Assembly (NCBI GenBank): GCA_012837705.1
Contig: DUQQ01000092.1
Span: forward strand, 1 to 34,940
Length of the DNA stretch: 34,940 nucleotides
From: Hydrogenispora sp.
GTDB taxonomy: Bacteria; Bacillota; UBA4882; UBA10575
Reading direction: 5' to 3'
Of the stretch, positions 1 to 7,542 are shown piece after piece. The notes under the pieces are model-generated. The model saw only the letters and a list, made by a program, of their open reading frames with translations, had not been told where the DNA came from and ran no database searches. Within the stretch, counting starts at the first letter, position 1; every line of letters begins with the position of its first letter. Both the position numbers and the translations under genes were made by a program.

Positions 1-894
1 GAAAATGATTTCGATTTTATTGCCGCTTCCTTTGTGCGCACACCTGCTGATGTTATTAATATCCGAAAGGTCCTCGAGGAACACGGTGGGGCTGATCTTA
101 AGATCATCGCGAAAATCGAAAACCGGCAGGGGATCGAGAATTTTGATCAGATCTTAAAAGTCGCGGATGGGATTATGGTTGCCCGTGGTGACCTTGGCGT
201 TGAAATTCCCGTTGAAGAAGTACCGATTGTACAAAAAGCCTTGATCGAAAAATGCTACCGCTACGGTAAACCGGTGATTACAGCGACGCAAATGTTAGAC
301 TCGATGATTAGAAATCCCCGCCCAACCCGGGCGGAAGCCAGCGATACAGCAAATGCAATCTTTGATCGAACAAGCGCCATTATGCTTTCGGGCGAAACGG
401 CGATGGGGCAGTATCCGCTCGAAAGTTTAATCGTGATGAGCAAGATCGCCGAGAAGGCCGAGAAGGCGATTGATTATTGGGCGGCGATTTCACAGTCCAA
501 GTACGACACAATGGGTAGTATAACTGATGCGATCAGCCATGCCACTTGTACGACGGCGATGGATCTAAATGCTGCTGCCATCGTAGCCTTCACGCAGTCG
601 GGTCATACGGCGAAGATGATTTCGCGCTTTCGGCCTGCCTGTAATATCATCGCGATTACACCGGTGAAAAAGGTCTGGCGTCAACTTGCTTTATCTTGGG
701 GTGTTACTCCTTTCCTGATCGATGAGGTATTTACGGCCGACGCCCTGTTTGAAATTGGCGAGAAGAAAGCTTTAGAGTCGGGTTATGTCCATAACGGCGA
801 TTTGATTGTGATCACTGGTGGCGTGCCGATTGGGGTCAGTGGGACAACCAATACAATGAAGGTAAATGTAGTGGGGAATCTTGCGGGAAAGTAA
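1..894 (+). CDS. pyk: Pyruvate kinase, 3' part (5' end outside window)
   Basis: Pyruvate kinase makes pyruvate and ATP from phosphoenolpyruvate and ADP in glycolysis. The frame is open from base 1, so the N-terminus lies upstream of the window. The visible 297 codons cover the second half of the catalytic barrel and the C-terminal allosteric domain. Seen in the sequence are the KIENRQG and MVARGDLGVE blocks that bind metal and phosphate, the signature ATQMLDSM followed by PTRAE, and MLSGETA. The protein ends soon after the C-terminal domain, so it lacks the extra PEP-utiliser-like domain that many Bacillus and clostridial pyruvate kinases carry. The next gene has its own promoter, so pyk is probably the end of an upstream glycolytic unit. 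No clear terminator is seen in the 33 bases before that promoter. Confidence 0.97.
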   Translation, partial: ENDFDFIAASFVRTPADVINIRKVLEEHGGADLKIIAKIENRQGIENFDQILKVADGIMVARGDLGVEIPVEEVPIVQKALIEKCYRYGKPVITATQMLDSMIRNPRPTRAEASDTANAIFDRTSAIMLSGETAMGQYPLESLIVMSKIAEKAEKAIDYWAAISQSKYDTMGSITDAISHATCTTAMDLNAAAIVAFTQSGHTAKMISRFRPACNIIAITPVKKVWRQLALSWGVTPFLIDEVFTADALFEIGEKKALESGYVHNGDLIVITGGVPIGVSGTTNTMKVNVVGNLAGK

Positions 895-927
895 ACTGAT
901 GACATCAGACTCCAACCCTGATCAAGA

Positions 928-956
928 TTGACTTTCCCCGTGGTCAATGGTATACT
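928..956 (+). promoter_or_regulatory. Promoter of the T-box/hom transcript
   Basis: TTGACT at 928-933 and TATACT at 951-956 are separated by 17 bp, a near-consensus housekeeping sigma promoter. It lies just upstream of the T-box leader, which would start near 963. Confidence 0.8.
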
Positions 957-962
957 GTTTTC

Positions 963-1208
963 AGTATTATCCGGTCTAACGTGAGGATGGGAAGAGTACC
1001 CCGGATCACCTTTGCCAGAGACAGGGGGTTGTAGCTGGAAGCCACCTGAGAGGAACCGTGGGGAAGACCACCCCGGAGCGGCTGTGATGAGCAGCCCGGT
1101 GGAACCGTTATCGCCAAAGAAGTGCACCGGTGTGCCGTTGTCGGATGCCGGTGAAAAAAGGTGGAACCGCGGAACCCTCCGTCCTTTATTGGGATGGAGG
1201 GTTTTTTG
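963..1208 (+). promoter_or_regulatory. T-box riboswitch (probable tRNA-Thr) controlling hom
   Basis: This 5' leader senses uncharged tRNA and lets transcription continue when the cognate amino acid is scarce. The T-box sequence GGTGGAACCGCGG lies at 1160-1172. It is followed by an intrinsic terminator whose stem pairs 1175-1184 with 1191-1201 and ends in six T. The 5' part has the Stem I hallmarks: AAGAGTA at 992-998, CCAGAGA at 1015-1021, and the distal-loop block GCTGGAAGCC at 1034-1043. The element GAAG-ACC-ACCCCGGAG at 1063-1076 fits the specifier loop, with ACC (1067-1069) as the specifier codon, hence threonine. That matches the downstream gene, which leads to threonine and methionine. 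The T-box identity is secure; the specifier reading was made by eye. Confidence 0.9.
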
Positions 1209-1238
1209 TACGAAATAAATGGGTAGAGGTGAGCGGAA

Positions 1239-2534
1239 ATGGAGAAAGCAATTAACGTCGGCATTGTGGGTATGGGTGTGGTTGGCACCGGCGTTGCCAA
1301 AATAATTCTGAACCAAGGCCATTTACTTAGTGAACGCACGGGTAAACGCTTTGTGTTGAAGACCGCTGTTGATCTCGATTGGGAACAGGAGCGGGGGGTG
1401 GACCTGGCGGGTGTGCAGACCACCACCGATTTTGAAGCGCTCGTGACCGATCCGGAGATCGATGTTGTTGTGGAGACGGTTGGTGGAATCGAACCGGCTT
1501 TTACTATGGTCCGGCGGGCGCTGGCCACCGGGAAACATGTGGTGACCGCCAATAAAGCCCTGCTCGCCATGAAAGGAAGAACCCTCTTTCAGGAAGCGGA
1601 AGATCATGGGGTTGAGCTGCGATTTGAAGCCAGTGTCGGTGGGGGAATTCCGATTATCAAAAGTTTGAGGGAAGGCTTGGTTGCCAACAAGATTATGAAT
1701 ATGTATGGGATTATTAACGGAACCTCCAACTATATTTTGACCCGCATGCACCGGGAAGGACTAGATTTTGACGCTGCCCTCCGGGAGGCACAGATCCAGG
1801 GCTTTGCCGAAGCCGATCCCACCCTGGATGTGGGCGGGGGTGATGCCGCGCACAAACTGACGATTCTCGCCTCATTAGCTGCGGGCGGTTTCGTTGATTT
1901 TAACGCCATTCCGGTGGAAGGGATTACCGAGTTGACGACGTTGGACATCGATTTCGCCAAGAACTTTGGCTATGTCGTAAAACTACTGGCGATCTACCGT
2001 TTTAACGAAGAAAAACTGGATTTACGGGTTCATCCCACTTTGGTCCCGGGTGATCACCTGTTGGCGGCGGTCAATAATGAGTTGAATGCGGTCTTTATCA
2101 CCGGGGATTATGTGGGCGACACGATGTTTTACGGCCCGGGTGCGGGTCAAACACCGACCGCCAGCGCCATCGTCAGCGATTTGGTGGATCTAGCCTCGAT
2201 CCTGCAGGCGGAGAAAGTGGCTTCCATCCCGACGATCAACCCGGAGAAGACGGTCAATCTTTTCTCCCTTGAAGAGATTACAAACCGTTTTTACCTACGC
2301 TTGTTCACTCTAGACCAACCGGGAATCCTGGCGCAAATTGCTGGTGTTTTCGGAAAATACGGCATCTCCATCTCTTCGGTCGTGCAGTTAGAGACCCATG
2401 GTGATGAAAATTACGTACCGATTGTCCTCTTGACCCATGAGGCGTCGGAAAAAGCTATGTTCAAGGCGATGATGGCGATTAAGGAGTTTCCGTTCGTCCG
2501 GCCGGATATCTTAAGATTACGACTTTTTAAATAA
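1239..2534 (+). CDS. hom: Homoserine dehydrogenase with C-terminal ACT domain
   Basis: Homoserine dehydrogenase reduces aspartate semialdehyde to homoserine with NAD(P)H, the branch point to threonine and methionine. The 431-aa protein opens with a Rossmann motif, GIVGMGVVGTGV (about residues 8-19). The catalytic-domain blocks TANKALLA, EASVGGGIPI, NGTSNYIL and FAEADPTLDVGG follow. The last ~80 residues hold an ACT domain (beginning near YLRLFTLDQPGILAQI), which usually mediates feedback inhibition by threonine. The ATG at 1239 follows GAGGTGAG at 1226-1233. The gene stands alone: thrC and thrB are not in the window. Control is by the T-box leader directly upstream, so it is probably regulated both by attenuation and allosterically. 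Confidence 0.97.
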   Translation: MEKAINVGIVGMGVVGTGVAKIILNQGHLLSERTGKRFVLKTAVDLDWEQERGVDLAGVQTTTDFEALVTDPEIDVVVETVGGIEPAFTMVRRALATGKHVVTANKALLAMKGRTLFQEAEDHGVELRFEASVGGGIPIIKSLREGLVANKIMNMYGIINGTSNYILTRMHREGLDFDAALREAQIQGFAEADPTLDVGGGDAAHKLTILASLAAGGFVDFNAIPVEGITELTTLDIDFAKNFGYVVKLLAIYRFNEEKLDLRVHPTLVPGDHLLAAVNNELNAVFITGDYVGDTMFYGPGAGQTPTASAIVSDLVDLASILQAEKVASIPTINPEKTVNLFSLEEITNRFYLRLFTLDQPGILAQIAGVFGKYGISISSVVQLETHGDENYVPIVLLTHEASEKAMFKAMMAIKEFPFVRPDILRLRLFK

Positions 2535-2541
2535 GGTTTTC

Positions 2542-2570
2542 ATGACAAGGGCCGCTTTTCGGGTTATAAT
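2542..2570 (+). promoter_or_regulatory. Promoter of the NifU-like gene
   Basis: ATGACA at 2542-2547, a 17-bp spacer and a perfect TATAAT at 2565-2570. It begins 8 bases after the hom stop codon and separates the small Fe-S gene from hom. Confidence 0.7.
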
Positions 2571-2636
2571 AAGAACAAGATTATGATCTCGGTAGTCACC
2601 CGCGCTGGTAGGCGGGTAGCGAGAGGAGGAGAATAA

Positions 2637-2861
2637 ATGAATAAAGAACGGGTACAGGAAGTGCTGGATAAAGTCCGTCCTTCCTTACAAGCAGACGGCG
2701 GCGATGTGGAACTGGTTGCGGTGACGGAGGACGGTGTGGTCCAGGTGCGGTTGCAAGGTCGTTGTGCCGGTTGTCCCATGTCGATGATGACTTTGAAAAA
2801 CGGAATTGAAAGATATTTAAAAGAGGAGATTCCAGAAGTGAAAGAGGTTCAACAGGTCTAG
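2637..2861 (+). CDS. NifU C-terminal-domain Fe-S scaffold/carrier protein
   Basis: A 74-aa protein consisting only of the NifU C-terminal (Nfu) domain, which holds a transient [4Fe-4S] cluster between two subunits and passes it to target apoproteins in the cytoplasm. The motif CAGCP (Cys41 and Cys44 by my count) is the cluster-binding CxxC. The N-terminal [19 protein letters not shown] block is typical of the family. The ATG at 2637 follows AGAGGAGGAG. The gene has its own promoter and terminator and no other Fe-S assembly genes beside it. Likely clients within this window are the ferredoxin-type subunit of the 2-oxoacid oxidoreductase and similar proteins, which is inference. Confidence 0.93.
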   Translation: MNKERVQEVLDKVRPSLQADGGDVELVAVTEDGVVQVRLQGRCAGCPMSMMTLKNGIERYLKEEIPEVKEVQQV

Positions 2862-2891
2862 CCTTCTTTCCGCCATATACAGATAGCTTTG

Positions 2892-2928
2892 AAAAAGCCG
2901 TTTAGCTTTCATGCTGAGCGGTTTTTTT
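2892..2928 (+). terminator. Intrinsic terminator after the NifU-like gene
   Basis: GCCGTTTAGC (2897-2906) pairs, with G-T wobbles, with GCTGAGCGGT (2913-2922), and a run of seven T follows. Confidence 0.8.
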
Positions 2929-2957
2929 ATATTTATGAACTGTTTTCAATTCTGTAA

Positions 2958-2985
2958 TTTACTTTTTGGGTAAAAGCGGTATAAT
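2958..2985 (+). promoter_or_regulatory. Promoter of adhE
   Basis: TTTACT at 2958-2963, a 16-bp spacer and a perfect TATAAT at 2980-2985. Transcription should start near 2992, immediately before the Rex-like sites. Confidence 0.65.
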
Positions 2986-2998
2986 AAGAGCCAAGGAA

Positions 2999-3058
2999 TC
3001 GTTATTTTTTTAACATAGATTGTTACCAAAATAACGATCTTAGTTAAAATTAGAACAA
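2999..3058 (+). promoter_or_regulatory. Three phased Rex-like operator sites upstream of adhE
   Basis: Three copies of GTTA-N6-TAAC or a close match lie at 3001-3014 (TTTTTT core), 3022-3035 (CCAAAA core, flanked as TTGTTA...TAACGA) and 3043-3056 (second half GAAC). Their centres are exactly 21 bp apart, two turns of the helix. The clostridial Rex box is close to TTGTTAANNNNTTAACAA, and adhE is a classic Rex target. The sites sit downstream of the predicted start of transcription, where a bound repressor would block elongation or initiation. No rex gene is in the window. Confidence 0.6.
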
Positions 3059-3096
3059 AATATTTAGGAAAATTGAAGAATAGGGGGGGTTTAAAG

Positions 3097-5784
3097 GTGA
3101 AAAAGGTAGAATTAAAGGTAATCGAGAAGGAAAAAGGAAAAATGAGCGCAGAACAAAAACAGAATAAAGAGATCTTGAAGCCCGCGGATGCTTCTCCATC
3201 TACGGTTACCGAGGAAGTCAACGCTCTAGTGGCGAAAGCGGTGGAAGCCGGGGAGAAAATGCGCGGATTTGCTCAAGAACAGCTTGATGCGATCGTCAAA
3301 GCCATGACCCTAGCCGGTGTGGATAACCACGTCGAACTTGCGAAATTAGCCTGGACCGAAACGGGAAAAGGGGTATATGAAGATAAGATCACGAAAAACC
3401 TCTTTGCTACCGAGTACATCTACAATAGCATTAAAGATGCCAAGACCATTGGTGTGGTTGAGGAGAACCACGAAGAGGGTTACATGAAGATTGCCGAACC
3501 GATCGGGGTGATTGCCGCCCTCACCCCGGTGACCAATCCGACCTCAACGACGATGTTTAAATGCTTGATTGCCTTAAAGAGCGGTAACCCGATTATCTTT
3601 AGTTTCCATCCGCAGGCCCTGAAAGCGAGCGTTGCGGCGGCCCGAGTGATGTTGGATGCGGCGGTGGCCGCTGGCGCACCGGAGGGCTGCATCGGGTGGA
3701 TTTCCAACCCTTCTGTTGAGGGCACAAATTGTCTGATGAAGCACGATGATGTCAGTTTGATTCTGGCTACCGGTGGTGCGGGGATGGTCAAAGCCGCCTA
3801 TTCCAGTGGAAAACCGGCCTTGGGCGTTGGCCCGGGGAACGTTCCGTGTTACATTGAGAAAACCGCCGATTTACGGCAGGCCGTTACGGATTTAATTCTA
3901 AGTAAGACCTTTGATAACGGTATGATCTGTGCTTCGGAGCAGGCGGTAATTATCGACCAGGAGGTAGCGGCGGAGGTTAAGGCGTTAATGGCCGCCAACG
4001 GTTGCTATTTCTTGAAACCGGCGGAGATTGAAGCTTTATCCAAAGTCGCGATTGACGAAAAAAGAGGGGGAATGAGTCCGGCGGTGGTTGGACAGCCGGC
4101 GGTGAAAATTGCCGAACTGGCCGGGTTTAAGGTCCCAGCCGAGACCAAAATCCTCGTGGCGGAATTAGAAGGAGTTGGCCCCGAATACCCCCTATCTCGC
4201 GAAAAGCTAAGTCCCATTTTGGCTTTGTATGTGGTGAACAATGCCCAGGAAGGGATTAAACGTTGTATCGAGATGACCGAGTTTGGTGGTCTGGGGCACT
4301 CGGCGGTGATCCATTCCACTGACCAAGCAGTGATCAATGAGTTTGCCCGGCAGGTCCGGACGGGACGTTTACTGGTGAATTCGCCATCGAGCCACGGGGG
4401 GATTGGCGATCTTTACAACTCACTTACACCTTCCTTAACGCTGGGCTGTGGTTCAATGGGGAAAAACGCAACCACCGATAACGTGAGTGTGGGCAACTTA
4501 ATTAATATCAAACGGGTGGCGTTACGGCGGCCCCGGATGAAATGGTTTAAAGTACCTCCGAAAGTATACTTTGAGTACGGTTCTCTCCAGTATCTAGCCA
4601 AACTAAAGGGGAAACGGGCGATCATTATCACCGATCCGTTCATGGTTAAACTGAAGTATGTTGATAAAGTGCTCTACCACCTTAAAAAGACGGGGATGGA
4701 TTATGAGATCTTCTCCGAGGTGGAGCCCGATCCATCGGTGGAGACGGTGAAAAAGGGCTGCCAGGTCATGAACGAATTTCAGCCGGACGTAATCATTGCT
4801 CTGGGTGGTGGTTCGGCGATGGACGCCGCCAAAGGGATGTGGCTTTTCTACGAAAATCCGGATGCGAACTTTGGGGATCTGCGTCTCAAGTTTGCCGATA
4901 TCCGTAAGCGGGCGTTCCGTTTCCCGCATCTAGGCAAAAAAGCAACCTTTGTGGCGATTCCGACCACTTCGGGGACGGGGTCGGAAGTGACGGCCTTTGC
5001 CGTTATTACCGACAAAACCAAGGATATCAAATACCCCTTGGCGGATTACGAATTAACACCTGATATCGCTATTCTCGATCCGGAGCTGGTTCGGACGGTT
5101 CCGAAATCGGTGACGGCTGATACGGGGATGGATGTGCTGACTCACGCGATTGAAGCCTATGTTTCCGTAATGGCTTCCGACTACACTGATGCTCTGGCAG
5201 AAAAGGCCATTAAGCTTGTGTTCAAATATCTACCCCTCGCCTATCAGGATGGTAATAACAAAGAAGCGCGGGAGAAGATGCATAATGCCTCTTGTCTGGC
5301 GGGGATGGCCTTTACCAACGCCTTTTTGGGCCTAAACCATAGTATGGCCCACATCCTGGGCGGGAAGTTCCATGTGCCCCATGGCCGGGCGAATGCGATT
5401 TTGCTGCCGTATGTGATTAAATACAATGCGGAAAAACCCAGTAAGTTTGCGGCTTTTCCCCAGTATGAATCCTATAAGGCTCCAGAACGCTATGCCGAAA
5501 TCGCCCGTTTCTTAGGGCTCCCGGCCGCGACTACCGAAGAAGGCGTTGCGAGCTTAATTCAGGCCATCCAAGACTTGGCGCGCGAATTGAATATCCCATT
5601 ATCCTTGAAAGAGGCCGGGATCGATAAAACCGAATTTAAGCGTGAAGTCGCGGCGATGGCGGATATCGCCTTCAATGACCAGTGCACAGGGGCAAATCCC
5701 CGGATGCCTTTGGTCCACGAGATTGAGGCTCTCTACATGGAGGCCTACGAAGGGAAGGCCGTTGCAGTAAAACGGGTTAGCTAA
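3097..5784 (+). CDS. adhE: Bifunctional acetaldehyde-CoA/alcohol dehydrogenase
   Basis: AdhE reduces acetyl-CoA to acetaldehyde and then to ethanol, using two NADH, and usually assembles into spirosomes in the cytoplasm. The N-terminal half is the aldehyde dehydrogenase, with the catalytic Cys near residue 278 in DNGMICASEQ and the GVGPGNVP block before it. The C-terminal half is the iron-dependent alcohol dehydrogenase, with GGGSAMDAAK, PTTSGTGSEVTAFAV and the metal-binding HAIEAY and HSMAHILGG...HGRAN histidines. At 895 aa it has the usual full length. I chose GTG 3097, behind AGGGGGGG, over a TTG at 3073. ATG 3142, which would remove 15 lysine/glutamate-rich residues, is also possible. Three Rex-like sites precede it, and a terminator follows. 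Confidence 0.97.
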   Translation: MKKVELKVIEKEKGKMSAEQKQNKEILKPADASPSTVTEEVNALVAKAVEAGEKMRGFAQEQLDAIVKAMTLAGVDNHVELAKLAWTETGKGVYEDKITKNLFATEYIYNSIKDAKTIGVVEENHEEGYMKIAEPIGVIAALTPVTNPTSTTMFKCLIALKSGNPIIFSFHPQALKASVAAARVMLDAAVAAGAPEGCIGWISNPSVEGTNCLMKHDDVSLILATGGAGMVKAAYSSGKPALGVGPGNVPCYIEKTADLRQAVTDLILSKTFDNGMICASEQAVIIDQEVAAEVKALMAANGCYFLKPAEIEALSKVAIDEKRGGMSPAVVGQPAVKIAELAGFKVPAETKILVAELEGVGPEYPLSREKLSPILALYVVNNAQEGIKRCIEMTEFGGLGHSAVIHSTDQAVINEFARQVRTGRLLVNSPSSHGGIGDLYNSLTPSLTLGCGSMGKNATTDNVSVGNLINIKRVALRRPRMKWFKVPPKVYFEYGSLQYLAKLKGKRAIIITDPFMVKLKYVDKVLYHLKKTGMDYEIFSEVEPDPSVETVKKGCQVMNEFQPDVIIALGGGSAMDAAKGMWLFYENPDANFGDLRLKFADIRKRAFRFPHLGKKATFVAIPTTSGTGSEVTAFAVITDKTKDIKYPLADYELTPDIAILDPELVRTVPKSVTADTGMDVLTHAIEAYVSVMASDYTDALAEKAIKLVFKYLPLAYQDGNNKEAREKMHNASCLAGMAFTNAFLGLNHSMAHILGGKFHVPHGRANAILLPYVIKYNAEKPSKFAAFPQYESYKAPERYAEIARFLGLPAATTEEGVASLIQAIQDLARELNIPLSLKEAGIDKTEFKREVAAMADIAFNDQCTGANPRMPLVHEIEALYMEAYEGKAVAVKRVS

Positions 5785-5821
5785 CCGTCTTCGTTTGGCC
5801 ATGGAATAAATGGTTTTGGAT

Positions 5822-5869
5822 AACCGGGTTGACCGTATCATGGTTTTCGGCAACCCGGTTTCTTGTTTT
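5822..5869 (+). terminator. Intrinsic terminator after adhE
   Basis: AACCGGGTTG (5822-5831) is perfectly complementary to CAACCCGGTT (5851-5860). The loop is 19 bases, and the downstream tract is T-rich (TCTTGTTTTT). Confidence 0.8.
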
Positions 5870-5962
5870 TGCTTGTTTTTTCGGATAAAGAATATTATGA
5901 TAGTAATATTAGCAACGAAGCATTACATGGCCAACAGACGAAGAAGGTTACGGGGTGATACA

Positions 5963-6898
5963 ATGAAAGTTAAAGTCATTATGAATCCGGTTGCCGGTCG
6001 CGGACGTGCTTTAAAGGCGAAACCCCAGATCTTAAAGGCGTTATTAGAGTATAATGCCGAGCTTCACCTGGAAGAGACGAAAGGACCTCAGCATGCTACG
6101 GAGCTCGCCCGTCAAACGGTACGCGACGGCTTTGATCTGATTATTATTGCGGGCGGTGACGGTACGATCAATCAAGTTGTCAATGGCATGGGTGACGAGC
6201 GGATTCCGCTGGGGGTAATTGGTTGCGGTACGGGTAATGATTTTGCTAGGGCTTTAGGGATGCCGACCGACCCGGTGGCAGCAGTTCGCCAGATTATGGC
6301 CGGTGAAACCCAGCAGATTGATCTTTGTCGTGTCAACCAGAGCTATTTTGTATCTTCGGTGGGTGTTGGTTTCGATGGCGAAGTAGCCTTCCATGCTAAC
6401 CAAGGTTTCCGTCGGGTCCGGGGAAAAACGGCCTATTTGTGCAGTGTTTTCAAAACCCTTTTTTCCTACCGGTCCCAACGGATCAAGTTAACCGTGGATG
6501 GTTTGGTGATGGAATTCAACAGCTTACTGGTGGCGGTTACCAACTCACCCACCTACGGTGGGGGTTATAAAATAAATCCCGAAGCCCGGATCAACGATGG
6601 GTTATTTGATGTCTGTGCTGTACAGTATATGAGTAGGCCGGAGATTTTAGCCTATCTTCCCTTGTTGCTCCCCGGCTGGCACCAAAATTTAAATAAGGTG
6701 CGGATGATGAAAGGGCGTAGTATTACGTTGGAAAGCAATGAGCCCTTTTACTATCAGGTAGATGGCGAAATTTTAACCGATAAAACCCTTCGTTTTACTA
6801 TTGTCCCCCGGGTATTAGCGATCAAAGGGGCACAAGTGGAACCCGTTCGCGAGTTTGATTTGGCCGTAGAAAAACCGGCGCGGGCGCAGGAAGCTTGA
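5963..6898 (+). CDS. Diacylglycerol kinase-family lipid kinase (YegS/DgkB type)
   Basis: A 311-aa member of the DAGK/YegS/BmrU lipid-kinase family. These enzymes phosphorylate lipids such as diacylglycerol at the membrane; DgkB recycles diacylglycerol left from lipoteichoic acid synthesis. The catalytic-domain motifs are NPVAGRGRALK near the N-terminus, the nucleotide-binding AGGDGTINQVVNG (about residues 63-75) and GCGTGNDFAR. The second half carries the family's beta-rich domain, with NSPTYGGGY and the metal-linked NDGLFDV. ATG 5963 is preferred. The open frame extends to 5810, but that extension would run through the adhE terminator and has no ribosome site. A weak promoter (TTGTTT 5873, TATGAT 5895) lies upstream. 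The exact substrate cannot be told from the sequence. It converges on trmL with only 3 bases between the stops. Confidence 0.9.
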   Translation: MKVKVIMNPVAGRGRALKAKPQILKALLEYNAELHLEETKGPQHATELARQTVRDGFDLIIIAGGDGTINQVVNGMGDERIPLGVIGCGTGNDFARALGMPTDPVAAVRQIMAGETQQIDLCRVNQSYFVSSVGVGFDGEVAFHANQGFRRVRGKTAYLCSVFKTLFSYRSQRIKLTVDGLVMEFNSLLVAVTNSPTYGGGYKINPEARINDGLFDVCAVQYMSRPEILAYLPLLLPGWHQNLNKVRMMKGRSITLESNEPFYYQVDGEILTDKTLRFTIVPRVLAIKGAQVEPVREFDLAVEKPARAQEA

Positions 6899-6901
6899 AG
6901 C

Positions 6902-7369
6902 TTAGTTCTCCACGCCCAGACTGGCAAATCCTTGCTGCCGGAGGGCTTCATAGAGTACGATCGCCACGGAGTTGGACAGGTTGAGGGAACGGGCGGCGGC
7001 CCGCATGGGAATGCGCAGGTTATGATGGGGATTTATCGCGAGAATCTCCGGCGGAAGGCCGCGGGTTTCCGGACCGAAGATGATATAGTCGTTGGGTTGA
7101 AAGGGGACTTCCGTATAGAGCCGCGGAGCTTTGGTGGTCAGGTAATAGTGGTTGCCTTCCGGGTTTGCTTGGACGAACGCTTCAAAATCCAGGTACCTTT
7201 GAATATCGGCCAGCGCCCAGTAATCGAGGCCCGCCCGTCGTAAGTGGCGGTCATCCCAAATAAAGCCGAACGGTTCAATTAGATGGAGGCGGCAGCCCGC
7301 CGCGGCGCATAAACGGGCGATGTTACCGGTGTTTTGTGGAATTTCGGGTTGAAATAGAACGACATTCAT
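6902..7369 (-). CDS. trmL: tRNA (cytidine/uridine-34 2'-O)-methyltransferase TrmL
   Basis: TrmL is a SPOUT-class methyltransferase that methylates the ribose of the wobble base in certain leucine tRNAs, using SAM. The 155-aa length is normal. The three family motifs are present: NVVLFQPEIPQNTGNIAR at the N-terminus, IFGPETRGLP in the middle, and IPM...SLNLSNSVAIVLYE at the C-terminus. The last two build the trefoil knot that binds SAM. The ATG at 7369 follows AAAGGAG, read on the minus strand. Its promoter must lie in 7370-7533, the gap shared with the divergent folC. I see no terminator in the 3-base gap to the convergent lipid kinase, so the two transcripts probably overlap. Confidence 0.95.
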   Translation of the reverse strand: MNVVLFQPEIPQNTGNIARLCAAAGCRLHLIEPFGFIWDDRHLRRAGLDYWALADIQRYLDFEAFVQANPEGNHYYLTTKAPRLYTEVPFQPNDYIIFGPETRGLPPEILAINPHHNLRIPMRAAARSLNLSNSVAIVLYEALRQQGFASLGVEN

Positions 7370-7511
7370 AGCTTAAACTCCTTTTTTTTATATTTTCTTC
7401 AATTTTAACCCTCCCGTTACCCTTTGGCAATCTTTCTATGTTAGTTTTTGGTAAAGAAGCGGTGGAACAAAAGCGGCACAAGATTTACCGGGTCCTGGTC
7501 CGGTCTTAAAA

Positions 7512-7520
7512 TGTTATAAT
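7512..7520 (+). promoter_or_regulatory. Extended -10 promoter of the folC operon
   Basis: TGTTATAAT at 7512-7520 is a TGn-TATAAT extended -10 element. No good -35 is seen at the right distance, as is common for this promoter class. The folC start is 23 bases downstream of the TATAAT. Confidence 0.55.
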
Positions 7521-7542
7521 AGTAATCCGAGAGGTGCTAGTC

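Noticed and set aside
783-1751. Overlapping minus-strand open frames across the end of pyk, the T-box leader and the start of hom
   Set aside because: They lie opposite a well-supported riboswitch and two known enzymes, have no ribosome sites and resemble no protein family.
5810-5962. N-terminal extension of the lipid kinase
   Set aside because: It would translate through the adhE terminator hairpin, lacks a ribosome site, and adds sequence not found in the family.
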